A stretch of 64,000 nt of DNA from Rhodocaloribacter litoris. GTDB taxonomy: Bacteria; Bacteroidota; Rhodothermia; Rhodothermales; ISCAR-4553. The notes under the pieces were generated by a model, which did not search any database, was not told the origin of the DNA, and was given only the letters and a program-made list of their open reading frames with translations. The stretch's first letter is position 1, and each line of letters starts with the position of its first letter. A program made the position numbers and the translations under genes. Positions 9,717 through 18,729 of this stretch are shown in pieces. The stretch is from assembly GCF_011682235.2 (NCBI RefSeq), contig NZ_CP076718.1:3892400-3956399 (forward strand). Reading direction: 5' to 3'.

Positions 9717-10532
9717 ATGGAACCCCCCCGCACGGTAACGGAAACGACGAAGCCGGTCGACGGCACTCCGGCCGTAGAACGGACCGAACTCAAACCAGCC
9801 CTCAGCCCGGCCATGCGTCTGGCCTTCCGCCTGGTGCAGTGGCTCGAGCGCATCATTGTCAAGTACTCTCCCCACGGCAACGCCACCTTCTTCGACCCGG
9901 ACGAATTTCCCTGGGCCCGGCATCTGGAGGCCAACTGGCAGGTGATCCGGAAGGAGCTCGACGCCGTTCTCGAACACCAGGAGGCCCTTCCCAACTTTCA
10001 GGACATCTCGAAGGACCAGCGCTCCATCACCCGGGACGACAAGTGGAAGACGTTCTTTCTCTACGGCTACGGGTACAAATCCGAGGCGAATGCGGCCCGT
10101 TGCCCGGAGACGACGCGCCTCGTCGAGAGCGTGCCGGGCATGCTGACGGCGTTCTTCTCGATCCTGGCGCCCGGCAAGCACATCCCGGCGCACCGGGGGC
10201 CGTACAAGGGCGTCCTGCGCTACCATCTGGGCCTGCTCGTGCCGGAGCCGAAGGAGAAGTGCCGCATCCGCGTCGGCGACGACGTCCGGCACTGGGAGGA
10301 GGGCAAGGGACTCCTCTTCGACGACACGCACGACCACGAGGTGTGGAACGAGACCGACGGCACCCGCGTGGTGCTCTTCATGGACGTCGAGCGCCCGCTC
10401 CGCTTCCCGGCGTCCTGGCTGAACAAGCTCATCATCAAGCTCATCAAGTACTCGCCCGTCGTGCAGTCCGCCCGGAAGAACGAGCAGAAGTGGGAGATGA
10501 GCTTCGAGGACGTGATGAACCGGGCCCGCTGA
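9717..10532 (+). CDS. Aspartyl/asparaginyl beta-hydroxylase family dioxygenase (AspH/LpxO-like)
   Basis: The 271-residue Fe(II)/2-oxoglutarate oxygenase has the two family iron-ligand histidines, H159 in PAHRGPYKGVLRYHLGL and H207 in FDDTHDHEVWNETDG, plus conserved arginines for 2-oxoglutarate. AspH proteins hydroxylate Asp/Asn in protein domains; bacterial LpxO members hydroxylate the acyl chain of lipid A. The hydrophobic or amphipathic segment near residues 31-50 and the basic C-terminus suggest membrane association, which favours an LpxO-like role, but the substrate is unproven. It is transcribed alone and converges with hmgA. Confidence 0.85.
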   Translation: MEPPRTVTETTKPVDGTPAVERTELKPALSPAMRLAFRLVQWLERIIVKYSPHGNATFFDPDEFPWARHLEANWQVIRKELDAVLEHQEALPNFQDISKDQRSITRDDKWKTFFLYGYGYKSEANAARCPETTRLVESVPGMLTAFFSILAPGKHIPAHRGPYKGVLRYHLGLLVPEPKEKCRIRVGDDVRHWEEGKGLLFDDTHDHEVWNETDGTRVVLFMDVERPLRFPASWLNKLIIKLIKYSPVVQSARKNEQKWEMSFEDVMNRAR

Positions 10533-10543
10533 ATCGCGGTGTG

Positions 10544-10573
10544 CGTTCACCGTTGAACGTTGAACGGTGAACG
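10544..10573. repeat. Perfect inverted repeat inside a GTTGAAC-rich convergent spacer
   Basis: Eleven-base arms (CGTTCACCGTT / AACGGTGAACG) flank an 8-base loop. The 76-bp spacer between the dioxygenase and hmgA stops is built from repeated GTTGAACG-like units and continues with related units to about 10600. No T-tract follows on either strand, so it is not a classical terminator. It could be a bidirectional transcript end, a dispersed intergenic repeat or a protein site. Confidence 0.6.
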
Positions 10574-10608
10574 TTGAGCGTTTAACGTTGAACGTGCAAC
10601 GCGACGCA

Positions 10609-11796
10609 TCAACGTCCGTTCGTCGGGGCGGCGTGGCGTTCGGGTTTCCAGGAGAAGATGTAGTCCACGTCCTCGTGGGCGACGGCCGTTTTCGTCAGCC
10701 GGAGGGGGCGGAACGTGTCCACCATGACGGCCAGTTCCTCGGTGCGCTCTTTCCCGATGGACGCCTCGACGGTGCCGGGGTGCGGCCCGTGCGCGATGCC
10801 GCCGGGGTGCAGGGTGAACGAGCCTCGCTCGATGCCGCGCCGGCTCATGAAGTCTCCTTCGGCGTAGTAGAGCACTTCGTCCGAGTCGATGTTCGAGTGA
10901 TTGTAGGGGGCCGGGATGGCCTCGGGGTGGTAGTCGAACAGGCGGGGGACGAAGGAGCAGATGACGAAGTTGCGCCCGGCGAAGGTCTGGTGGACCGGCG
11001 GCGGCTGGTGAATGCGGCCGGTGATGGGCTCGAAGTCGTGGATCGAAAGGGCGTACGGATACATGTAGCCGTCCCAGCCGACGTAGTCGAACGGGTGATA
11101 CCGGTAGAAGAGCCGGTGCAGGTAGCCGTGCTTGGCGATGCGGACTTCGAACGCCCCTTCCTCGTCGATGGTGATGAGCTCCGAGGGCGGGCGGATGTCC
11201 CGCTCGCAGAAGGGGCTGTGCTCGAGGAGCTGGCCGAACTCGTTCCGGTAGCGTTTCGGGAAGCGTACCTCCGAGAAGCTCTCGATGATGAGCACCCGGT
11301 TGCGGATGCCGGGTTTGAACCGCCAGCGGTGCGTGATCGTGCGCGGGACGTGCACGTAGTCGCCCTGCGAGAATTCGAGCCGGCCGAAGGGGCTCTCGAG
11401 CACCCCCTCGCCGTCGTGGATGAAGACGACCTCGTCCGCGACGGCGTTGCGGTAGAAGTAGTCCATCTCCGCCGTGGGTTCGGCCAGGGCCAGGCGCACG
11501 TCCTCGTTGCCCATGATGTAGCGCCGGGCGGTGAGCCAGTCCCCGCTGCTCTCGACCTCGAACCCCTTGATATGGCGGTGGCGGAGGGTGTCCAGGTCGG
11601 TATAATCCGGGGCGAAGGGGATCGGGTCCGCGATGCGCTCGACGACGGTGGGCGGGTGGAGGTGGTAGGCGATGGAGGCGATGCCGCTGAAGCCCTCCGC
11701 GCCGATCACCTCTTCGCTGTAGAGGCTCCCGTCGGGTTTGCGGAACTGGGTATGCCGCTTGTGCGGGATGGCGCCGAGTCGGAAGTAGTAGGGCAT
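10609..11796 (-). CDS. hmgA: Homogentisate 1,2-dioxygenase
   Basis: The 395-residue cupin-type Fe(II) dioxygenase opens the homogentisate ring to maleylacetoacetate. Iron-site regions typical of the family are visible: HRLFYRYHPFDYVGWDG, APYNHSNIDSDEVLYY with nearby glutamate, and GGIAHGPHPGT. The N-terminus MPYYFRLGAIPHKRHTQFRK is standard for the bacterial short form. It lies 19 bp downstream of hppD on the same strand, so the two consecutive steps of tyrosine breakdown are coexpressed. No fumarylacetoacetase or isomerase gene is in the window. Confidence 0.96.
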   Translation of the reverse strand: MPYYFRLGAIPHKRHTQFRKPDGSLYSEEVIGAEGFSGIASIAYHLHPPTVVERIADPIPFAPDYTDLDTLRHRHIKGFEVESSGDWLTARRYIMGNEDVRLALAEPTAEMDYFYRNAVADEVVFIHDGEGVLESPFGRLEFSQGDYVHVPRTITHRWRFKPGIRNRVLIIESFSEVRFPKRYRNEFGQLLEHSPFCERDIRPPSELITIDEEGAFEVRIAKHGYLHRLFYRYHPFDYVGWDGYMYPYALSIHDFEPITGRIHQPPPVHQTFAGRNFVICSFVPRLFDYHPEAIPAPYNHSNIDSDEVLYYAEGDFMSRRGIERGSFTLHPGGIAHGPHPGTVEASIGKERTEELAVMVDTFRPLRLTKTAVAHEDVDYIFSWKPERHAAPTNGR

Positions 11797-11815
11797 GGCG
11801 GTGGCGGGTTTGGGT

Positions 11816-12958
11816 TCAGAGGTTGCCGCGCCGGGCCTGTTCGCGCTCGATGGCTTCGAAGAGCGCCTTGAAGTTGCCCTTGCCGAAGCTGCGCGCGCCC
11901 TTGCGCTGGATGATCTCGTAAAAGAGGGTCGGGCGGTCCTCGACGGGCCGGGTGAAGATCTGAAGCAGGTAGCCCTCGTCGTCCCGGTCGACGAGGATGC
12001 CCAGCTCCTGCAGGCGGTCCACCGGCTCGTCGATCTTGCCGACGCGGTCCTGCAACTCGTCGTAATACGTGGTCGGGACGTAGAGGAACTCGACGCCCCG
12101 GTTGCGCAGGGCCGTGACCGTCGCGAGGATGTCGTCCGTGGCCATGGCCACGTGCTGCACGCCCGGGCCGCCGTAATACTCGAGATACTCCTCGATCTGG
12201 CTTTTTCTCCGTCCCGGTGCCGGTTCGTTGATCGGGAATTTGATCCGTTCGTTGCCGTTGGCCATCACTTTCGACATCAGGGCCGAGTACTCGGTCGAGA
12301 TGTCCTTGTCGTCGAACGAGATCAGGTTCTTGAAGCCCATCACGCGGGCGTAGAAGTCGACGTACCGGTTCATCTCGCCGAGGCGGACGTTGCCGACGCA
12401 GTGGTCGACGTACTTGAGCCCGACCGGTTCGGGGCGCCAGTGCGGGTTGTTCCAGGGCTCGAAGCCGGGCATGAAGAGGCCGTGGTAGTCCCGCCGTTCG
12501 ACGAAGGAGTGGATCGTGTCGCCGTAGGTGGCGATGGCCGCGACGACGATGCGGCCGTGCGCGTCTTCGAGCACCTCGGGCTCCCGCACGGGCCGGGCAC
12601 CGCGCCGGACTGTTTCCTCGAAGGCGTACCGGGCGTCGTCGACCCACAGCGCAATGTCCCGGATGCCGTCGCCGTGGCGGCGGACGTGCTCGGCGATGGA
12701 TGAATCCGCCGTCAGCGGGGCCGTGAGCACGAAGCGGATCTTGCCCTGCTGGAGCAGGTAGCTGGCCGCCTCCCGGTGGCCGGTCTCCAGCCCCCGGTAG
12801 CCGATGATCTGAAAACCGAAGGCACTCTGGTAGTAGTAGGCGGCCTGCTTCGCGTTGCCCACATAGAACTCGATGTAGTCGGTCCCGTTGATCGGGAGAA
12901 AGTCGACTTCGGAGGGGCGATGAGCGGGGGAGAGGACGGGCGTTTCGGCCATGACCAT
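11816..12958 (-). CDS. hppD: 4-Hydroxyphenylpyruvate dioxygenase
   Basis: The 380-residue protein converts 4-hydroxyphenylpyruvate to homogentisate. The iron triad is present: H186 in [10 protein letters not shown]269 in [13 protein letters not shown] and E348 in [12 protein letters not shown]. The C-terminal gating helix region ([14 protein letters not shown]) is intact. Two in-frame ATGs, 12958 and 12952, are equally plausible, and neither has a clear Shine-Dalgarno. It is the first gene of the hppD-hmgA operon. A promoter-like TTGACA-18-TATCTT arrangement lies about 160 bp upstream, which would leave an unusually long leader. Confidence 0.96.
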   Translation of the reverse strand: MVMAETPVLSPAHRPSEVDFLPINGTDYIEFYVGNAKQAAYYYQSAFGFQIIGYRGLETGHREAASYLLQQGKIRFVLTAPLTADSSIAEHVRRHGDGIRDIALWVDDARYAFEETVRRGARPVREPEVLEDAHGRIVVAAIATYGDTIHSFVERRDYHGLFMPGFEPWNNPHWRPEPVGLKYVDHCVGNVRLGEMNRYVDFYARVMGFKNLISFDDKDISTEYSALMSKVMANGNERIKFPINEPAPGRRKSQIEEYLEYYGGPGVQHVAMATDDILATVTALRNRGVEFLYVPTTYYDELQDRVGKIDEPVDRLQELGILVDRDDEGYLLQIFTRPVEDRPTLFYEIIQRKGARSFGKGNFKALFEAIEREQARRGNL

Positions 12959-13323
12959 GTGTGGGATTGGGTGAGACGGAGCACGGGCTTGACCGGGCCG
13001 GCGGAAACGACTACGCCGATGCGGATTCCTGACAAAAAGCGCTTCCGGCCACCTGGTTTACACCGATCAGGCGGCGTTGCGTTCCGGTCCGGCGTATTTG
13101 TGAAAAATTTGGGTGTAAGATAGTTTTTTCAGAATAAAAATGTCAATAACCTGCTTTTTTACGAATAATATTTCCTTTTAGAAGGAAATGTGCGAATGTG
13201 GTGTATACATGCGGGAAAGGGGGGAGAGGCAGCGGGAAACAAAGGCCGCCGGCAGGCATCAGCAAGGCCACCCGTTTCAGGGGGAATGCTCGTGGGGGCC
13301 ATAACCACGTTGCTCGGTGTTTC
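12959..13323. other. Divergent, AT-rich intergenic region between hppD and the NUDIX gene
   Basis: These 365 bp contain no convincing gene. The segment 13096-13190 is markedly AT-rich against GC-rich surroundings. It holds a candidate promoter for hppD and a small perfect hairpin (13170-13189, 8-bp arms ATTTCCTT / AAGGAAAT, loop TTAG). The hairpin lies on the NUDIX side and could be a regulator site or an mRNA leader structure. Confidence 0.55.
13117..13146 (-). promoter_or_regulatory. Candidate promoter for hppD-hmgA
   Basis: Read on the minus strand, TTGACA (13146-13141) is followed by an 18-bp AT-rich spacer and TATCTT (13122-13117). This is close to a sigma-70 promoter, and the downstream element matches TATCTT boxes seen before other genes in the window. 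The distance to the hppD start is about 160 bp. Confidence 0.55.
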
Positions 13324-13869
13324 ATGCGACCCTGGCACGTCTTGCACAGCCGTTACCTGCTTCGCCGCTGGTGGATGAACCTGCGCGTGGACCATGTCCG
13401 CCTGCCCGACGGCACGGAACTGCCCGAGTTTCACGTGGTCGAGTACCCGGACTGGGCCTGTGTGGTGTGCTTCACCGAGGAGGGACGGCTCGTGATGGTG
13501 GAGCAGTACCGGCACGGGATCCGGCGTGCCTGCCTGGAGTTTCCTGCCGGGGCCGTCGATCCGGGAGAGGAGCCGTTGCAGGCGGCCCGGCGCGAGCTGC
13601 TGGAAGAGACGGGCTACGCCGCCGACGACTGGATCGGCCTGGGGCGATGTGCGCCCGAACCCAGCAAGCATACGAACTACGCACACCTGTATGTGGCCCG
13701 CGCGGCCCGGCCGGTCCGGGCTCCCGCCGGCGACGCAAGCGAAGACCTGCGGGTGTGCCTGCTCGAACCGGAGGACGTCCTCCGCCGCGTGGAGACGGGC
13801 GACCTCGTCCACGGGATCCACCTGGCCGCCCTTTTCTGGGCCCGGTCGCTGGGCCTCTTTCCCGGATGA
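13324..13869 (+). CDS. NUDIX hydrolase, ADP-ribose pyrophosphatase-like
   Basis: The 181-residue protein has a complete NUDIX box (consensus Gx5Ex7REUxEExGU) in AVDPGEEPLQAARRELLEET followed by GY, which binds the catalytic divalent metals. The N-terminal half contains VEQYRHGIRRACLEFPAG, a layout typical of ADP-ribose or GDP-mannose-type pyrophosphatases. The start MRPWHVLHSRYLL was chosen because residues further upstream are low-complexity. Exact substrate is uncertain. Confidence 0.9.
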   Translation: MRPWHVLHSRYLLRRWWMNLRVDHVRLPDGTELPEFHVVEYPDWACVVCFTEEGRLVMVEQYRHGIRRACLEFPAGAVDPGEEPLQAARRELLEETGYAADDWIGLGRCAPEPSKHTNYAHLYVARAARPVRAPAGDASEDLRVCLLEPEDVLRRVETGDLVHGIHLAALFWARSLGLFPG

Positions 13870-13942
13870 GCCCCGGTGCCTGCAATAATCGGCGGGGCGC
13901 CGGCGTTCGAAACGATACCTCGACGGCGTTCCTTAAGCATTC

Positions 13943-15058
13943 ATGACTGCGCAACGCACAACGGTTCTGCGGGCGATCGGGCTCGGGATGATCCTCGGGC
14001 TGGCGGCCTGCAACGGGCGGCCGGCCTACGTCGTGTCCCGGTTCGAGCCGGTACAGGCGTCATGGGATACCCTGCGGGTGTCGCTGGCGTTCGGTGTGCG
14101 CGGTCCGTTCGGGCGGCTGCGGCCGGCCGTGCCGGACACGACGACGATCTACGTGTTCGACGCCGGTTTCGACACGCTCTACGCCGGTTCGGATCCGGTC
14201 ATCCCCATACCCGATGCGGAGCTGGGTCATGCCGAGCGGCTGCTCGTGGAGGCCTGCGGCGACTTCGGAAGGTGGCGGGTATGTGAACAACACGCGCTCC
14301 GGGCTTCCCCCAAGCGCGTCCGCGTCCGGCATGAGATCGCTTTTCCCGAGGACGAAGCCTATCAGGAGGGCAGCTATGCCTTCGACTTCGTCGTCGAGCG
14401 GCAACGCTTCGGGGCGGAGGAATGGGAGCAGATCAACCGCCGCGCTCCCGTCGATGGCTTTCTGACGGCCTACGTGGCCTCCGGCGATCCGGTGCCGGTA
14501 CGGATCCCGTTCACCCGAAACCGGGGCCGCTTCAACCTGGCCCGCTCCGAGCGGTATCGCGATTTCCGGTATGCGCTCCAGTCCCAGCTTTTCGAAGGAA
14601 GGGAAGCCGCCGTTCGCTTCGACATCTACGCCCGCCTGATGGGGGTGGAGGCCCCGGTGGCCTCGGTGGAGAAGCGCATCGTGAAGAAGAGTGAGGACGA
14701 GCGGATGGCCGAAGTCGGCCATTTCGTCGAGCAGGCCGCCGGGGAAGTGCTGGCCCGCCTCGGACTGGATGCGACGCGACGCCGTGTCTACGCCTTTGTG
14801 GAGTCGTGGACCTACGATCCGGCCCGGCGGCGCTATACCGTGGAGGTTTCCATACAGTGGCGGCGTGGCTGGCTCAGGGGGTGGGACGAGCTGGAAGGCC
14901 GCCTCGTCGTGCGTGAGGATGGCAGCGAGGCCGTCTTCGAACCGCACGGGCGCGCCGGCGAGGACGTGATCGTGCTGGATTCCCTCCAGGTACGGGCGGC
15001 GCCGCCGCGTGGGCGGGACGTCGAGACCGGCCCGCCGAGGCGGCTGAAGACGTGGTGA
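13943..15058 (+). CDS. Predicted lipoprotein, unknown function
   Basis: The 371-residue product has a signal peptide ending in a lipobox LAAC with the acylated cysteine at residue 23. The remainder is soluble and rich in beta-prone segments. An early region (about 30-120) resembles an extracellular beta-sandwich, followed by segments rich in Arg/Glu such as YRDFRYALQSQLFEG and VEKRIVKKSEDERM. No catalytic motif was recognised. The late region (about 275-345, VESWTYDPARRRYTVEV) has alternating beta strands. It probably sits on the periplasmic face of a membrane. Confidence 0.75.
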   Translation: MTAQRTTVLRAIGLGMILGLAACNGRPAYVVSRFEPVQASWDTLRVSLAFGVRGPFGRLRPAVPDTTTIYVFDAGFDTLYAGSDPVIPIPDAELGHAERLLVEACGDFGRWRVCEQHALRASPKRVRVRHEIAFPEDEAYQEGSYAFDFVVERQRFGAEEWEQINRRAPVDGFLTAYVASGDPVPVRIPFTRNRGRFNLARSERYRDFRYALQSQLFEGREAAVRFDIYARLMGVEAPVASVEKRIVKKSEDERMAEVGHFVEQAAGEVLARLGLDATRRRVYAFVESWTYDPARRRYTVEVSIQWRRGWLRGWDELEGRLVVREDGSEAVFEPHGRAGEDVIVLDSLQVRAAPPRGRDVETGPPRRLKTW

Positions 15059-15080
15059 GGCCGTCCGGGCCGGGTCGGAT

Positions 15081-15329
15081 TCAGACGAAGAGGGCCACGT
15101 CGTCCGCCTCGCCGTTGCGCCGCCGGTCGCCCGGCCGAAAGCCGGAGGCGTCACGCGTCCGGGGTGCCGCGGCGGAACCGGTGCCGGTTGCCCTTCGGGG
15201 CGGGCGGGGGAGCCGGACGTGGCGCGAGAGGAGATACATGGAGGCGCCGGCCAGCGACAGGCTCACGGCACCCACCATCCACCGGAACATCGAGGCCGGC
15301 GGCCGGGGATCGGGCAGAACGTTTTTCAT
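15081..15329 (-). CDS. Small single-pass membrane protein, hypothetical
   Basis: The 82-residue product MKNVLPDPRPPASMFRWMVG... has one hydrophobic helix (about 14-35) and a basic, disordered tail ending in acidic residues. It occupies an otherwise empty gap between a lipoprotein gene and the MOSC gene and converges with the former. The start MKNVLP was picked because upstream residues look non-coding. There is no family recognition, so reality as a gene is moderately uncertain. Confidence 0.5.
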   Translation of the reverse strand: MKNVLPDPRPPASMFRWMVGAVSLSLAGASMYLLSRHVRLPRPPRRATGTGSAAAPRTRDASGFRPGDRRRNGEADDVALFV

Positions 15330-15370
15330 CTTCACACGCGATAGAACGGAAAGAAAGGACGGGGATACGC

Positions 15371-15937
15371 ATGGTATCGGATGAAGTCCCTGTGAATCAA
15401 GGATCATACCACCGTGGAACGGTTGCCGACCTGGTGGCGGCGCTCGACGCGATCGTGTGGAGTCCGGAGGGGGTTGTCGCCGGGTTGTTCGAGACCCCGC
15501 GTTCGGGACGGCATCTGGCCCGCCCGGAAGTGGTGGTGGTGGCGGGCAAGGGGTTCGCCGGGGATCACCCGCGCAAGTCGTTCTACCGGGGGGCCTACGT
15601 GCCGGGCCGGGAGGTGTCGGCGGTGAGCCTGGAGGTGCTCCGCGTGCTCGGCGTCGATCCGGCGGTCGTGGGGGACAACCTCATCACCGCAGGACTCGAC
15701 CTGCGGGTGCTGGAGCCGGGCGACGTGCTCGCCGTGGGGGAGGAGGTGCGGTTGCGGCGCAGCGACCGCCCGCACCAGGTATGTACCGTCTTCCGGGATC
15801 GCACCAGTCCCGAGGCTTTCGCCGCCATCGGGCAGGGGCGCTACCGGGGCGCGCTGTTTGTCGTCGAACGGGGCGGCCGCATCCGTCTCGGCGATCCGAT
15901 CCGCCGGTGTGGATCCGGCATGCCGCGCCCCGCCTGA
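15371..15937 (+). CDS. MOSC domain-containing protein
   Basis: The 188-residue stand-alone MOSC protein contains GKGFAGDHPRKSFY near the start of the domain, DNLITAGLDLRVLEPGDVL and the conserved cysteine C138 in RPHQVCTVFRD. This cysteine is the proposed sulfur or molybdenum-cofactor ligand in the family (YiiM/MOCOS-type). Such proteins detoxify N-hydroxylated compounds or carry sulfur for metal-sulfur clusters. Upstream in-frame sequence overlaps the opposite-strand small gene and was not included. Its stop is only 7 bp from that of the convergent transglycosylase-like gene. Confidence 0.85.
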   Translation: MVSDEVPVNQGSYHRGTVADLVAALDAIVWSPEGVVAGLFETPRSGRHLARPEVVVVAGKGFAGDHPRKSFYRGAYVPGREVSAVSLEVLRVLGVDPAVVGDNLITAGLDLRVLEPGDVLAVGEEVRLRRSDRPHQVCTVFRDRTSPEAFAAIGQGRYRGALFVVERGGRIRLGDPIRRCGSGMPRPA

Positions 15938-15944
15938 GGGGGCG

Positions 15945-17864
15945 TCATTGCCCGCGCGGGGGCGACACGGGCGCGGGCGGGCGGATGGGCGCCCGGAGGG
16001 TGCCGCCGCCTTCGGGAACGTTGCGAAGGGATTCCGGCGGCATCGGCGGCCGGACGGGGGCGCGTAGCTGCCCCGCGTAGGCCTCTACGGTCTGGGCCAG
16101 TTGATCCCAGAACTTCGATGCCCACACCCGGGCGTGCATCTCGATGATCCGGAGTTGCCGGAGGCGATACGGGGTGGGATACCGTTCGGCAAGCGCCTGG
16201 AACCGTACCCGGAGCGAATCCAGGTAAGCCCGGTTGGCCCGGGTGAAGCCGAAATAGCCGATGTCTTCGACCAGGGCTTCGTAGGCGCTGTCCCACGGCG
16301 TCTTTTCGCCGGGGGCGAGGTCGAAGGTGCCGTGGTCGAAGCGGAAGGTGGCAGCCGGGTCGAAGACGTCCAGGCCGTGCCGGGCCAGCGCTTCGGCGGC
16401 CCCGGGCGGCAGGAAGAAGGACACGCGGGCGCCGGCCGCCCGGTCTACGAGCCGGACGTCGCCTTCGAGGGGGACGCCCGCACTGTCCGGGGCCGCGGGC
16501 AGGACGATGTGCGGGTTTAAGCGGCGAAAATGGTTGTAGAAGCTGGTCCCCGGCTCGTCCGGGCCCCAGGCGAAAGACTGTCCCGTGGCTTCGAGGGCCC
16601 GCAGCAGGTCGCTGAGAAAGAGGCTCTGGCCCGGTTTGAGACGGACCCGCTCGGCCCGCACCGTTTGCGACGTGTCGATGGGGAGCGAGGCCGTGGCGCG
16701 GAAGGACCCGTAGAGAGCCGGCACGTACCCGCGGGAGCGTTCTTTGAACGAGCTCTTGCCGGATACCCGTTCGAAACCGTCCGTCAGTCCCCAGATGAAG
16801 GCGTCGACCACGTGGGGTTCCGGGAGCGCGGACGCCCCGCCGCTGGTGAGGAAGCTCTGGTAGAGCTTGAAGATGTTGAAGGGGCCGGTATGGTAGGCGG
16901 AGAGGCCGGGCAACTCGTGCCCGACGGCGTTGGCGTAGGCGCGCATCAACTCGAAGGCGGGCTCCATGGTGAGGAGCGGGTGCCACTCTTCGTAGACCTT
17001 CACGGTGCGCCCGCTGCCGGTCCGGAGCTCGTAGTGTTCGATGCCGTTCTGCCGGAGCAGGTAGGGCATGAGCTGGTAGCGCGAGCGCGCACCGGCGGTC
17101 GAGACCAGGTGGTCTTCGTTGAAGGTTTCGACGGTGCCGATCTCGGTGGCGAGCAGGCTCAGGCCGAGCTGGCGGGCCAGGGCGACCTCGTAGGCAAGGT
17201 AGGCCGCCTCGCGCTCGCGGGCTTCCCGGACCTGGTTGGCGCGGCCCCAGCGGATCATCAGCGCCCCGCCGGGAATGCCACGGTCCTGGTATTTTTTCGA
17301 AAGGCGCCGCGTCTCGGTGGTGCGGAGGCGGTCCACCTCTCGCCAGTCTACCGGTTTGCCCTGCTCGTAGGCCTGCCGGAGGTGGTCCAGAGAGAAGACT
17401 TCGAGGGTTTCGTTCGTCCGGCTGTCCAGGACGCGGATCGTGAAGTTGTCGTCGTAGCGTTGTCGGATCTCGTAGAGGTCCAGCAGGTCGTGGAACGCTT
17501 CGAGCCGGCGGGCGTGGGCGGCGTGGCCCCGCCCTTCGGCGAGCGACCCGCTCAGGAAGGGAGCATGCAGGCGATCCGGATGAAGATCCAGGTCTTCGAA
17601 GGTGAAGACGGCGGGTGCCGGCGCCGGTGCCGGTGCCGAGACGGGCACCGCCTCGATCGTCTGTACCGGGCGCAGCCGCAGCAGCAGGTTGCGGGCCAGC
17701 AGGTCCATCCCGGCGAAGATCATCATGCTGGCCGTGAAGAGCACCATGATGAGCAGGCCGAGGTGGACGGTGCGGTTGTTCCAGAGCCGCACGCGCGGAT
17801 CGGTACGGGGTTCGGGCTGTTCGGAGCCAGAGGTGCGAAAAGGCTCATTCATCTTCATCTGCAT
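15945..17864 (-). CDS. Membrane-anchored lytic transglycosylase-like protein
   Basis: The 639-residue protein has an N-terminal transmembrane helix at about 33-55 and an Ala/Pro linker (72-86). A periplasmic domain contains TVETFNEDHLVSTAGA then RSRYQLMP (about 244-267), which matches the SLT-family pattern with E246 as putative catalytic acid. SAYHTGPFN (322-330) resembles the AYNAGPGN motif of MltD/Slt enzymes. Later regions include a possible peptidoglycan-binding segment around VRLKPGQSLFLSDLLRAL and a proline-rich tail. The classical GLMQ motif is modified to RYQLM, so activity needs checking. The alternative is a non-catalytic cell-wall protein. It is divergent from no close partner; the glutamine amidotransferase lies upstream on the same strand. 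Confidence 0.6.
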   Translation of the reverse strand: MQMKMNEPFRTSGSEQPEPRTDPRVRLWNNRTVHLGLLIMVLFTASMMIFAGMDLLARNLLLRLRPVQTIEAVPVSAPAPAPAPAVFTFEDLDLHPDRLHAPFLSGSLAEGRGHAAHARRLEAFHDLLDLYEIRQRYDDNFTIRVLDSRTNETLEVFSLDHLRQAYEQGKPVDWREVDRLRTTETRRLSKKYQDRGIPGGALMIRWGRANQVREAREREAAYLAYEVALARQLGLSLLATEIGTVETFNEDHLVSTAGARSRYQLMPYLLRQNGIEHYELRTGSGRTVKVYEEWHPLLTMEPAFELMRAYANAVGHELPGLSAYHTGPFNIFKLYQSFLTSGGASALPEPHVVDAFIWGLTDGFERVSGKSSFKERSRGYVPALYGSFRATASLPIDTSQTVRAERVRLKPGQSLFLSDLLRALEATGQSFAWGPDEPGTSFYNHFRRLNPHIVLPAAPDSAGVPLEGDVRLVDRAAGARVSFFLPPGAAEALARHGLDVFDPAATFRFDHGTFDLAPGEKTPWDSAYEALVEDIGYFGFTRANRAYLDSLRVRFQALAERYPTPYRLRQLRIIEMHARVWASKFWDQLAQTVEAYAGQLRAPVRPPMPPESLRNVPEGGGTLRAPIRPPAPVSPPRGQ

Positions 17865-18030
17865 GCTGGCGTCACGAAAAGTATGGTGTGCTGGAACCCG
17901 GGGCCTGGTGTCCGGGGCCTCGGGGTTGCGGGGCGGGTGCGGGCATTATCGGATTTTTTTCCACGTTCTATATCATGTATTGTCTCCCGGCGTCAGGGCA
18001 TTACGACGTATCGTGGCGAACGGTTGAAAA

Positions 18031-18729
18031 TCACGGCCGGACGGTCTGTTTTTGCAGGCGGGCCTGCGTCACGAGATGGTGGAACAGCGGGCGCATGGTT
18101 TCGGCCATGCGTTCGGGATGGAACTGCACGCCGAGGAGCAGGCCGTCCTCGCTCTCGATGGCTTCGATGACGCCGTCCGGGGCGGTGGCGGCCACGCGGA
18201 AGCCGGCACCGACGGCGGCAATGGCCTGGATGTGACGCGTGTTCACCGTCAGCTGATCCTGCCCGAAGAGCCGGTGCAGGTGGGTGCCGGGCTGCAGGAC
18301 CACCGGGTGAAAGGTGCCCCCGCGCACGGACGAATGGACGAGGGCGCCTTCGACCTGGTGTTGCACGTCGGCGTAGATGGTGCCACCGGCCTCGGCGTTG
18401 AGCAGTTGCATGCCGTAGCAGATGCCGAGCACCGGCTTGCGGGTGCGCCGGAACGCCGCCAGGATCCGCCGGTCGTTGCGCAGGCGCTCGGGATCCGTCG
18501 GGTCCAGGTCGTCGGGGCGGGTGCCGATCAGCCCGTCGGTGATGGCCGGTCCGCCGGTGATCACGAGGCCGTCGAGCAGGTCCGCGAACGCCTCGACGGC
18601 CGCATCCGTCTCCAGCAGAGGGACGATCAGCGGGAGGGCACCGGCCGCCTCGATGGCCCGCACGTAGGCGCGGTGCAGGCGCTGTTCCTCTTGCTCGAAA
18701 GACGTGGTGATCCCGATGCGGATGTCCAT
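18031..18729 (-). CDS. Class I glutamine amidotransferase / gamma-glutamyl-GABA hydrolase family
   Basis: The 232-residue protein has the nucleophile C104 in LGICYGMQLLNAEAGG and the His-Glu pair in LLGVQFHPERM. The early GGPAITDGLIG motif and overall length fit the PuuD-like peptidase C26 family, which hydrolyses gamma-glutamyl compounds. No polyamine or GABA genes are adjacent, so the physiological substrate is unknown. It is a single gene on the minus strand between arsC and the transglycosylase-like gene. Confidence 0.88.
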   Translation of the reverse strand: MDIRIGITTSFEQEEQRLHRAYVRAIEAAGALPLIVPLLETDAAVEAFADLLDGLVITGGPAITDGLIGTRPDDLDPTDPERLRNDRRILAAFRRTRKPVLGICYGMQLLNAEAGGTIYADVQHQVEGALVHSSVRGGTFHPVVLQPGTHLHRLFGQDQLTVNTRHIQAIAAVGAGFRVAATAPDGVIEAIESEDGLLLGVQFHPERMAETMRPLFHHLVTQARLQKQTVRP

